From the NCBI RefSeq assembly GCF_018474025.1, contig NZ_JAHCTA010000001.1:124001-188000 (forward strand): a DNA stretch of 64,000 nt, read 5' to 3'. Each line of letters begins with the position of its first letter. Position 1 is the first letter of the stretch. Made by a program: the position numbers and the translations under genes. The notes under the pieces are model-generated. The model saw nothing but the letters and a program-made list of their open reading frames with translations. It searched no databases and was not told the origin of the DNA. Of the stretch, positions 52,235 through 59,760 are shown piece after piece. The DNA comes from Alteromonas oceanisediminis (lineage in GTDB: Bacteria; Pseudomonadota; Gammaproteobacteria; Enterobacterales; Alteromonadaceae).

Positions 52235-52963
52235 CTAGAGCTGCATGCCTCCATCGATGCCGATAATTTGTCCGGTGATGTAAGCTGCATGATCTGACAG
52301 TAAGAAACTGATGAGGTCAGCCACTTCTCTTGGTGTACCCATTCGTCCCAACCCAACCGTATTGATAATGTTTTCACGCTGCTTGTCACTAAAATCACTG
52401 TGTAGCTCGGTATCGATAAAGCCAGGCGCTACGGCATTGACGCAAATTTGTTGTGCCGCCAATTCCTTTGCTAAGGATTTTGTGATCCCTGTGAGTGCCG
52501 CTTTTGAAGCGGCGTAAGCACTTTGTCCTGCTGCACCCCGTTCACCCACAATCGAACACAGGTTCACAACACGACCGCAGCCCGGTTTTCGCATCAACCG
52601 ACTCGCCAGTTGGATGTGTTGAAACGCCGCAACGGTGTTTAAGGTCAGTTGTTGTTGGAGGGAGTCAAGTGACGTCATTGCTGCAGGCGCATTGTGCATC
52701 ATACCGGCATTGTTCACTAAACCATCCAAATGCCCGATGTGTTGCTTGATATGCGCAAAAGCCTGTTTTACTTGCGTTTCATCAGTCAAGTCATAACACA
52801 TGGCAATGGCGCGTTCGCCGAGCTGCTCAGCCACCAGTTCTAGCTGTACCTCATTGCGGCCTGCCAATAACACCGTAGCACCTAACGCAATACAAACTTG
52901 CGCCGTCGCAAGCCCAATACCTCGATTGGCACCGGTGATCAGTATCACCTTATCTTGTAGCAT
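52235..52963 (-). CDS. FabG-like short-chain dehydrogenase/reductase
   Basis: Probably reduces a 3-oxoacyl group on the neighbouring carrier protein to 3-hydroxyacyl with NAD(P)H. The 242-residue protein has ILITGANRGIGLATAQV (cofactor motif), NNAGMM, the catalytic Ser in NLCSIVGERG, Tyr-x3-Lys in SAYAASKAALTG and VNAVAPGFIDTEL. Size and motifs are those of FabG-type enzymes. It sits 10 nt after the ACP gene and 13 nt before the ligase gene. A sugar substrate cannot be excluded. Confidence 0.85.
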   Translation of the reverse strand: MLQDKVILITGANRGIGLATAQVCIALGATVLLAGRNEVQLELVAEQLGERAIAMCYDLTDETQVKQAFAHIKQHIGHLDGLVNNAGMMHNAPAAMTSLDSLQQQLTLNTVAAFQHIQLASRLMRKPGCGRVVNLCSIVGERGAAGQSAYAASKAALTGITKSLAKELAAQQICVNAVAPGFIDTELHSDFSDKQRENIINTVGLGRMGTPREVADLISFLLSDHAAYITGQIIGIDGGMQL

Positions 52964-52973
52964 CCGTGTGCCC

Positions 52974-53213
52974 CTACTCTGGATTGACCTGATACTTGTG
53001 TAATATCTGCTTCGCTTTAGCCACCGAGCTCATGTCGATAATATCGTCCGTATCAAGCATAATATCGAATGTATCTTCAAGCTCGGCAATCAAAATCATG
53101 TGGGCCGTTGAATCCCAGGCGTCAATTTCATTATAAGTAAGCTCATCGGTCACCTGTTCCGCGGAGATCCCCAATGCGGTGACAAATGCTTGAGTTAACT
53201 GGCTCTCTGACAT
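52974..53213 (-). CDS. Acyl carrier protein
   Basis: Carrier of acyl thioesters on a phosphopantetheine arm. The 79-residue acidic protein has the attachment Ser35 in AWDSTAHMILIAELED and the usual four-helix pattern (FDIMLDTDDIIDMSSV). It differs from housekeeping AcpP (no DSLD motif; DST instead), as in specialised carriers. It stands 29 nt after pseH and 10 nt before the FabG-like gene, so it is likely the common substrate platform of the ligase, reductase and LuxE/LuxC-type enzymes. Confidence 0.9.
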   Translation of the reverse strand: MSESQLTQAFVTALGISAEQVTDELTYNEIDAWDSTAHMILIAELEDTFDIMLDTDDIIDMSSVAKAKQILHKYQVNPE

Positions 53214-53242
53214 GTTCTTGCCTCTACTTAAATTAAATGTGT

Positions 53243-53818
53243 TTATTGCGCCGTGGTTTTGCGTTGGCGGCTGAGCAACTGCTTCAGCGGCTTGCTGCAG
53301 CCTTCATAGCGCTCTTGCGTGAGTGACAATTCAACCACACCATCACTTTTCACTACCACATAACCTAACTGCTGATTATACCGCATGGCAGCCTGATTTT
53401 CCGGCTTGACTACGGCGTGAAGACACGCTGCCTTTAACGCATTGAAGCAGAAGTCATTCAGCACTAACGTTGGCGCGAACGCGATGAGATTACCCATATA
53501 ATCAGCGTCACCGATATACAGGCCTAGCTCAAAATGATCTGCTTGTGCAATATGCGAAGCGTTTCCACGCGTTTTAAGATTGCATGAGCCAATGAGCCTA
53601 TCACGATACTCAATCAAATAGTGGTGCTGATTGGTGGCTCGCGAAACGTGTGCAAACCAGGCGAGTTGCTGCTCTGGCGTGATATTATCCTGTGTCAGCA
53701 TGTACTGTTTTACATGCGCACTGTTACGCCATGCGCGCAGTTGTTCAAGGTGAGCTTCCGTGACGCTAATCAATGTCACCTGATAGCCACACAGCCGCGA
53801 GGGCATCACGCTATCCAT
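53243..53818 (-). CDS. pseH: PseH-type GNAT N-acetyltransferase
   Basis: Acetylates (or acylates) the 4-amino group of UDP-4-amino-4,6-dideoxy-AltNAc, the third step of pseudaminic acid synthesis. The 191-residue protein is a RimJ/RimL-like GNAT: LEQLRAWRNSAHVKQYM, HYLIEYRDRLIGSCNL, FELGLYIGDADYMG and KPENQAAMRYNQQLGY. Overlaps the pseG stop by 8 nt. Its direct downstream neighbour is an acyl carrier protein, raising the option that it accepts an acyl group from ACP rather than acetyl-CoA; this is inference. Confidence 0.83.
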   Translation of the reverse strand: MDSVMPSRLCGYQVTLISVTEAHLEQLRAWRNSAHVKQYMLTQDNITPEQQLAWFAHVSRATNQHHYLIEYRDRLIGSCNLKTRGNASHIAQADHFELGLYIGDADYMGNLIAFAPTLVLNDFCFNALKAACLHAVVKPENQAAMRYNQQLGYVVVKSDGVVELSLTQERYEGCSKPLKQLLSRQRKTTAQ

Positions 53819-54824
53819 CGGCGCGCTCCGCTTGCAATAGTGCGTCTATGATGCGCTCACCGCCATCCGCGGTATAACGCCCCACAATTGCCTGCTGCAT
53901 TGTGAGCAGCGCAGTTTCGTCTTCCCATAACGCTAGAATGCGCTGTGCGATTGCATCAATGTCATTTTGACTGGCACCGCCGCTGTGCTCGGATGTGGCG
54001 TGCGTCAACAGTATCGATTCACACCAGCCCTCTGCGACCGCTTGTTCGGTTGCTGCTCGCTGATTGTCAGCAACAACAACCAATATGCTTGGCGTTTCAC
54101 ACACCGCCAGCTCAAACTGACTGCCACCCGCGGCCGACACCGCTAAACGAGCATTCGACCAAACATCAGCCATATCCTGGGCCGCATGAATGTGCTGAAT
54201 CGTTAGCGACGATTGACCGACAAATCTGCCAATACGCTGCGGGTCCGCATAGGCCTGCCCTGTAACCACGCGAACAGGGCCGCTGAAATTAAGCCGTTCA
54301 AGCGCTAACAACAAGGGTTGTGTTATGTTGGCAGGATCACTGCCACCAAAGCTCAATGTCAACGAATGCCGTTGTGTCACGGGTAATGGCATGATTGACC
54401 AAAACTCACGTCGCAACAGCCGATAATCTGTGCCGGCCAGTACACAATCTGCGCTTTCCAGTGCGCGCGCATCGTGCACACCATCATCAAATAAAGCCAC
54501 TCGGCAACCCAGTGCTCTCCATGCCCCGCAGTATTCAGCATCAAATTGATAGCCATCCACAATCACCCAGTCAGGCAGTGATCCGCATTGCCTAGCCGCC
54601 CGTTTCACGTCGACACTCCTATCAGCGAGATCCGCAGCATAGTGATGGGCAACTATGCGCCCTGTCCAGTCGTGTCGTTGTTTCGCCGACGCTAAAGACG
54701 CCTCATCAAGCAAAAATGTGCTCTCAATGTCATGGTTGTCAAACACTTGCGCCAACGCCAAACAACGCATCAAATGGCCGGTGCCCATGTTTTTTGAGGC
54801 TTGAACCACAAACACACAGCGCAT
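53811..54824 (-). CDS. pseG: UDP-2,4-diacetamido-2,4,6-trideoxy-altropyranose hydrolase PseG
   Basis: Removes UDP from the diacetamido sugar before condensation with phosphoenolpyruvate. The 337-residue protein has the family start CVFVVQASKNMGTGHLMRCL, DWVIVDGYQFDAEYCGAW, LTLSFGGSDPANITQPLL and the GT28-like AVSAAGGSQFELAVC. Its ATG lies directly after the pseI stop. Normal length for PseG. Confidence 0.93.
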   Translation of the reverse strand: MRCVFVVQASKNMGTGHLMRCLALAQVFDNHDIESTFLLDEASLASAKQRHDWTGRIVAHHYAADLADRSVDVKRAARQCGSLPDWVIVDGYQFDAEYCGAWRALGCRVALFDDGVHDARALESADCVLAGTDYRLLRREFWSIMPLPVTQRHSLTLSFGGSDPANITQPLLLALERLNFSGPVRVVTGQAYADPQRIGRFVGQSSLTIQHIHAAQDMADVWSNARLAVSAAGGSQFELAVCETPSILVVVADNQRAATEQAVAEGWCESILLTHATSEHSGGASQNDIDAIAQRILALWEDETALLTMQQAIVGRYTADGGERIIDALLQAERADG

Positions 54825-55877
54825 CTACTGTATGAGCTCCCAAGACAGTGCTGTCCCCTTTTTTAGATCCTGCGATGCGACGCTACCTAGCACTCTTGAC
54901 CAATGTTTGGGCGCTAAACCAAATGCGGGGCGAACAATGCGTAAATTATCTCGGGTCAACGCTTCCCCAGCTGCAATATCTTCAGCGACGTAAATCGAGC
55001 GTCGATACTGCTTCGATTTCTCTTCGACCGCAGCGCCACCGTAACGCACATTGCCCATCGCTAGCCAAGCTCGATGCGTTTCTGTGACTAGAGCGCTTAG
55101 CTCTTCAGGTTGCAAAGAAAACTCGGCATCGACACCTCCAGCATTGCGATCGAGCACAAAGTGCTTCTCTATCACCGTTGCGCCCAGCGCAACAGAAGCC
55201 ACTGACACGCCAATGCCCCGAGTATGATCAGAAAGGCCAACCTGGCAGCCAAAAGCGTCACGCATGTTCGGGATCGTCGCTAAATTAGTATTACCAGCAT
55301 CTGCGGGATAGGTACTGGTGCATTTGAGCAAAATAATGTCGTCGCAGCCCGCGCCTCTTGCAGTTTCAACCGCCTGTTGAATGTCTGCTAACGACGCCAT
55401 CCCTGTTGACATGATCAAGGGTTTGCCTTTGCTGGCTGCACAAGCAATAAGAGGAAGGTCGGTTAACTCAAAAGACGCAATCTTAAAGCATGGAACATCA
55501 AGCGCATGTAAGAACTCAACGGCGTGTTCATCGAAAGGCGAACTGAACGCCATTAATCCTTGTTGACGCGCATGATCGAACAGCGGCTTATGCCATTCGT
55601 AAGGCGTTGCGGCTTTTTGATAAAGCGCATGTAACTTTTCGCCAAACCAAAGACTATCAGACTCATTGATCGTAAAGTCAGAGGAGTCAACATCAAGCGT
55701 CATGCTGTCTGCGGTGTAAGTTTGTAGTTTAATAGCGTGAGCGCCCGCTTTTGCGGCTGCATCGATCATCGCCATGGCCGTTTCCAATGACTGCCCATGA
55801 TTACCACTCAGTTCAGCAATAATTAACGGTGCATCACTTTGCCCAATCAAGCGATCACCGATTCGAACATCATGCAT
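54825..55877 (-). CDS. pseI: Pseudaminic acid synthase PseI
   Basis: Condenses 2,4-diacetamido-2,4,6-trideoxy-altrose with phosphoenolpyruvate. The NeuB-family protein (350 residues from ATG at 55877; an ATG at 55895 overlaps the previous gene more) shows LIIAELSGNHGQSLETAM, HAIKLQTYTADSMTLD, FKIASFELTDLPLI, STGMASLADI, GLSDHTRGIGVSVASVALGA and the C-terminal SAF/antifreeze-like domain (AEDIAAGEALTRDNLRIVRP). The combination with PseB, C, F, G and H identifies it as PseI rather than a sialic or legionaminic acid synthase. Confidence 0.93.
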   Translation of the reverse strand: MHDVRIGDRLIGQSDAPLIIAELSGNHGQSLETAMAMIDAAAKAGAHAIKLQTYTADSMTLDVDSSDFTINESDSLWFGEKLHALYQKAATPYEWHKPLFDHARQQGLMAFSSPFDEHAVEFLHALDVPCFKIASFELTDLPLIACAASKGKPLIMSTGMASLADIQQAVETARGAGCDDIILLKCTSTYPADAGNTNLATIPNMRDAFGCQVGLSDHTRGIGVSVASVALGATVIEKHFVLDRNAGGVDAEFSLQPEELSALVTETHRAWLAMGNVRYGGAAVEEKSKQYRRSIYVAEDIAAGEALTRDNLRIVRPAFGLAPKHWSRVLGSVASQDLKKGTALSWELIQ

Positions 55878-56868
55878 TACTAACACCACCTTCATTATTT
55901 TGTGCCAGTATGGTCAAAATGCCATCCACCAGCACCTCGGGTAAAATCGGCTCATCACTCATGTCGGTGGCGTAATCAGGCATTAAGGTTCGCGGATCAA
56001 CCTTGCCAGAAATAATCAAACTAGGGCATCCCACCGCCGTTGCTAGCCATTGCGGCGCTGATGGGACACTCACGAGCAAATCGGTTGCTGCCAGTTGCGC
56101 CAATGTTTGACGCATGGGAACGCTACCATCAAAACCTGTCCAAACGTGAACGTTTTGCTGAGTCAGCAACTGCTTAACTTCGTCTTTGAAAGGATAACTT
56201 CGTTCTAAGGTGCCTGACTGAGTCGCCAACGCAACCACAGGGTGCTTTTTGCGTTTTTTCTTTAATGTGTTGTCAGGCGCTACGGTGATTGCCATATTTA
56301 AGTCGATATCCGCAAAGCCGCAACAGGTTTTCAGGTAAAACTCAGGATAGCCACCGTCTGGTGCCAGACCACTTTCCCACCATGACGTGTTCCAGCGATG
56401 CATACTAAACCACGTACTTTGCAAGTACGCTGCAGGCTCATTGACGAACTGCGGTTTAAGCGTTTGCTGCTGAAACTGACTGACCAAATCAGCCACGGAC
56501 ATGCCCATCATATTCCCTGTGACGGGCTCTCCGGCATCTTTCAAAAAACGCGCTAAGAAACAAGGCATAAATGACGTATCCAGATTAATAATCTGCTGGT
56601 ATTCATTCGCCACAACTTGCTCTGCCAAACCCAGAAAGGTCTCCATGGCGTATACGATATTATCTGGCCACTCCCCTTTATCCAGCCCCCACACATACAC
56701 GTTCGGCTCAGCAAGTCGTATAACATCCTTGCCTGCTGCAAAGGTTAAAAAATGTATTTCAGCCTCTGGGTTTCGTGATTTGACGAAGCGTAAAGCCGGG
56801 ATACCAATGCAGGTAACATCCCCTAAACCCAGCATTCGGATAATCAATATTTTAGGTCGTGTGGTCAT
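55870..56868 (-). CDS. GT9-type (heptosyltransferase-like) glycosyltransferase
   Basis: The protein (332 residues from ATG at 56868; the longer frame would run into pseF) resembles heptosyltransferases: KILIIRMLGLGDVTCIGIPA at the start, YQQIINLDTSFMPCFLARFL, then HPVVALATQSGTLERSYPFK and TDLLVSVPSAPQWLATAVGC. GT9 members use activated sugars such as ADP-heptose. Here it is embedded between pseF and pseI, overlapping pseI by 8 nt, so a role in assembling or transferring a sugar of the flagellar glycan is likely. Donor unknown. Confidence 0.75.
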   Translation of the reverse strand: MTTRPKILIIRMLGLGDVTCIGIPALRFVKSRNPEAEIHFLTFAAGKDVIRLAEPNVYVWGLDKGEWPDNIVYAMETFLGLAEQVVANEYQQIINLDTSFMPCFLARFLKDAGEPVTGNMMGMSVADLVSQFQQQTLKPQFVNEPAAYLQSTWFSMHRWNTSWWESGLAPDGGYPEFYLKTCCGFADIDLNMAITVAPDNTLKKKRKKHPVVALATQSGTLERSYPFKDEVKQLLTQQNVHVWTGFDGSVPMRQTLAQLAATDLLVSVPSAPQWLATAVGCPSLIISGKVDPRTLMPDYATDMSDEPILPEVLVDGILTILAQNNEGGVSNA

Positions 56869-56888
56869 TGTCAGTATTAACCTATGTC

Positions 56889-57593
56889 TTAACGGTTTAT
56901 GTAGGCTTGGTACATAAGTTCGGCACGATGCCAATCTTCTTGAGTATCAATATCCTGTACTAAGTGCCTAGGTAGCACGATGGGAATACTGTGCTCACTG
57001 AACATGCCCTTGGATGACGCGTACCCTTCTGCTGTTCCCCAATAAAACTGACCCGCATCGTGAAAGCCCTCCTCCAAATCTTGCGAGCGCTTGTTGATGC
57101 TGTCGGGATACATCACACTCACACCCATCGTTTGATCGGGGTGTTGAACGAGTCGCAATGCACGTTGAATGGGAAACGCGAAAGAAGTCACTGAAAAGGC
57201 AAAGGCTTTTTCAGGCGCGTCCAACAGTGCCTGATAGCCTTCGCGCAGATAATTCGGCTGAATGAAAGGAGCCGTTGCATAGATACAACAACAATACGTC
57301 ACTGGAGCAATGCGATCACGATAAGTTTCAATGGCGTGATTTGTCACCGGCCGTGTGCCAACGAAGTCATCAGACAATGATTCAGGTCGCATAAACGGCA
57401 CGCTTGCGCCCAATTTTTCAGCCAGCGCTGCAATTTCCGGGTCATCGGTAGAGACAATAATGTCATCAAACACGTTACTATCCTGTGCTGCTTTAATACT
57501 GTAGCTCAGCATAGGTTGCCCGCAAAAAGACTTGATATTTTTACGTGGGATACGCTTACTGCCACCACGCGCCGGGATCACCGCCAGCCTCAC
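56889..57593 (-). CDS. pseF: Pseudaminic acid cytidylyltransferase PseF
   Basis: Activates pseudaminic acid with CTP to the CMP form used by transferases. The 234-residue protein has the CMP-nonulosonate synthetase start AVIPARGGSKRIPRKNIKSF, IIVSTDDPEIAALAEKLGA, RPESLSDDFVGT and CIYATAPFI. Start is GTG at 57593, overlapping the pseC stop by 4 nt (GTGA). Length fits PseF. Confidence 0.94.
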   Translation of the reverse strand: MRLAVIPARGGSKRIPRKNIKSFCGQPMLSYSIKAAQDSNVFDDIIVSTDDPEIAALAEKLGASVPFMRPESLSDDFVGTRPVTNHAIETYRDRIAPVTYCCCIYATAPFIQPNYLREGYQALLDAPEKAFAFSVTSFAFPIQRALRLVQHPDQTMGVSVMYPDSINKRSQDLEEGFHDAGQFYWGTAEGYASSKGMFSEHSIPIVLPRHLVQDIDTQEDWHRAELMYQAYINR

Positions 57594-58765
57594 AATAATG
57601 CGCCTTGGAGCGCCTCGACAACATGGTCTTGCTGCTCGAACGTCATATCGGGAAAGAGCGGGAGGGTAATCGCGCGCTGGTAAAAACGCTCCGCATTAGG
57701 GAACTGGCCCCGTCTAAACCCGCGGCGCGCATAGAAAGGCTGCCAATGGATAGGAATATAATGGACATTCACACCAACGCCCGACGCCACCAGTTTTTCA
57801 TAAACCGCTGTGCGATCGGGCTGCAACACTTCAATCATAAACAAATGCCACGCTGATTTAGTGAGTCGTGTTGATTCAACGTTGTCGGAGTTTAACAATG
57901 GCAACTGCACTTTTGCGGCGATTGGTGTGGCTGAAATTAACTCATGATAGCGCTTAGCCAGCGTTTCGCGGCGAGCGACAAAATTATCCAGTTTCGCCAG
58001 TTGAGCCAAGCCTAATGCAGCGTGTAAGTCGCTGAGGCGATAGTTAAAACCTAATACGTGTTGCTCGTAGTACCAGGGCCCATGGTGCTGCGTCAACTTG
58101 CTCTGATCACGTGTAATGCCGTGTTTTGCATACAACACCAGTTTTTCAGCAAATGCTGCGTGATTTGTCATTACGGCGCCGCCTTCGGCAGTCGTGATGC
58201 TTTTAACTGGGTGAAAACTCAAAACGGCCATGTCGCTGAATTGACAACTGCCAATCGCAGAGCCCTCGTATCGACCGCCCAAACCATGCGCAGCGTCTTC
58301 AATCAGAACAATGTCGTAGGGCTTTATGAGTGCACTAATTGCGCGCATATCACAGCTTGCACCCGCAAAATGCACAACAATTAACACATTGGGTAAGGTG
58401 CCATTTTGTTTTGCACTCGCTAACTTGTCTGCCAAATCCTTAATGCATAAGTTGCGCGTGAGTGGATCAATATCGACAAAGTCGACATCAGCACCGCAAT
58501 ACAGCGCACAGTTGGCCGATGCCACAAACGAATTAGGTACCGTCCACACTGTCTGCCCGGGGCCAACGCCAGCCGCCAAACACGCAACATGCAATCCGGA
58601 AGTGCCACTGTTGACGGCGGTACAATATCGAGCACCAGTGTAGTCACACAGCGCTTTTTCAAACGCTGGAACCGTTTCACCCTGAGTGAGAAATTTGTTC
58701 TGCAACACATCAACAACCGCATCAATGTCGCTCTGGTCGATACTATGCTTACCGTAAGGGATCAT
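57590..58765 (-). CDS. pseC: UDP-4-amino-4,6-dideoxy-AltNAc aminotransferase PseC
   Basis: PLP enzyme that aminates the 4-keto product of PseB using glutamate. The 391-residue DegT-family protein begins MIPYGKHSIDQSDIDAVVDV, typical of PseC, with VNSGTSGLHVACLAAGV, LIEDAAHGLGG and the Schiff-base Lys188 in SFHPVKSITTAEGGAV. Its ATG overlaps the pseB stop by 4 nt. Confidence 0.95.
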   Translation of the reverse strand: MIPYGKHSIDQSDIDAVVDVLQNKFLTQGETVPAFEKALCDYTGARYCTAVNSGTSGLHVACLAAGVGPGQTVWTVPNSFVASANCALYCGADVDFVDIDPLTRNLCIKDLADKLASAKQNGTLPNVLIVVHFAGASCDMRAISALIKPYDIVLIEDAAHGLGGRYEGSAIGSCQFSDMAVLSFHPVKSITTAEGGAVMTNHAAFAEKLVLYAKHGITRDQSKLTQHHGPWYYEQHVLGFNYRLSDLHAALGLAQLAKLDNFVARRETLAKRYHELISATPIAAKVQLPLLNSDNVESTRLTKSAWHLFMIEVLQPDRTAVYEKLVASGVGVNVHYIPIHWQPFYARRGFRRGQFPNAERFYQRAITLPLFPDMTFEQQDHVVEALQGALL

Positions 58766-59760
58766 TCGGTGATCTTGTCCAGTGCCTGCAATTCACCCAC
58801 CGTTAAAAAATGTGGGTTTGTGCCGGAGTGATACTCAAACTTGTCTGCAGCCTGACACCCCTTCTCACCGAGTTTATTTTTCGCATAGTTAATGTTTTTA
58901 TCAAAAAACTTGATCGCAGGCGTAATCACGTAGTGATCATCAAACTCAAAGGTATGGTGAGCCATTTCCTCTGGAACCATGATTTCGTGTAACTTTTCGC
59001 CTGGCCTGATCCCAACTAATTCAAAGTCACGTGTGCCGCTCATTGCTTCAATCAAATCACTAATGCGGATCGACGGGATTTTGGGCACAAAAATCTCACC
59101 ACCTTGCATGCGCTGGAAGTCTTTAATAACAAACTCAACGCCCTCATCCAGCGTGATCCAAAAACGAGTCATCTCTTCATGGGTCAGCGGCAATGCCCTG
59201 CACCCATCCGCTAACAGTTTTCGGTAAAATGGCACCACCGAGCCGCGAGAGCCCACCACGTTGCCGTAACGCACCACCGCAAAACGAGGTCCTTTGGCGC
59301 CGGAGATGTTATTGGCTGCTACAAAGAGTTTATCTGACGCCAATTTTGTGGCGCCATACAGATTAACGGGATTGGCTGCTTTGTCGGTTGAGAGCGCAAT
59401 GACGCGGCTCACATTCGCTGCAATAGCAGCATCAATGACGTTTTGCGCACCATTGATATTGGTTTTAATACATTCATTTGGATTGTATTCAGCGGCCGGC
59501 ACTTGCTTTAGCGCGGCTGCATGGATGACGTAGTCGACATCGCGCATGGCGGCAATTAATCGATGCTTGTCTCGCACATCACCCAGAAAATAGCGCATAC
59601 ACTTGTCATCATACATCTGCTGCATTTCGAACTGTTTAAGCTCGTCACGCGAATAGATGATAATTTTCTTCGGCTGATAATGAGCAAGTACATGAGTGAT
59701 GAAGCGGCGGCCAAATGAGCCTGTTCCACCGGTTATTAGAATGGATTTATTACTAAACAT
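58762..59760 (-). CDS. pseB: UDP-GlcNAc 4,6-dehydratase (5-inverting) PseB
   Basis: First enzyme of pseudaminic acid synthesis. The protein (332 residues from ATG at 59760) has ILITGGTGSFGRRFITHVL, IIIYSRDELKQFEMQ, ALSTDKAANPVNLYGATKL (catalytic region, Tyr-x3-Lys with the preceding Thr-Asp-Lys of 4,6-dehydratases) and VRYGNVVGSRGSVVPF. A longer frame from 59802 would overlap maf by 50 nt and is unlikely; the chosen ATG overlaps by 8 nt. Confidence 0.95.
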   Translation of the reverse strand: MFSNKSILITGGTGSFGRRFITHVLAHYQPKKIIIYSRDELKQFEMQQMYDDKCMRYFLGDVRDKHRLIAAMRDVDYVIHAAALKQVPAAEYNPNECIKTNINGAQNVIDAAIAANVSRVIALSTDKAANPVNLYGATKLASDKLFVAANNISGAKGPRFAVVRYGNVVGSRGSVVPFYRKLLADGCRALPLTHEEMTRFWITLDEGVEFVIKDFQRMQGGEIFVPKIPSIRISDLIEAMSGTRDFELVGIRPGEKLHEIMVPEEMAHHTFEFDDHYVITPAIKFFDKNINYAKNKLGEKGCQAADKFEYHSGTNPHFLTVGELQALDKITE

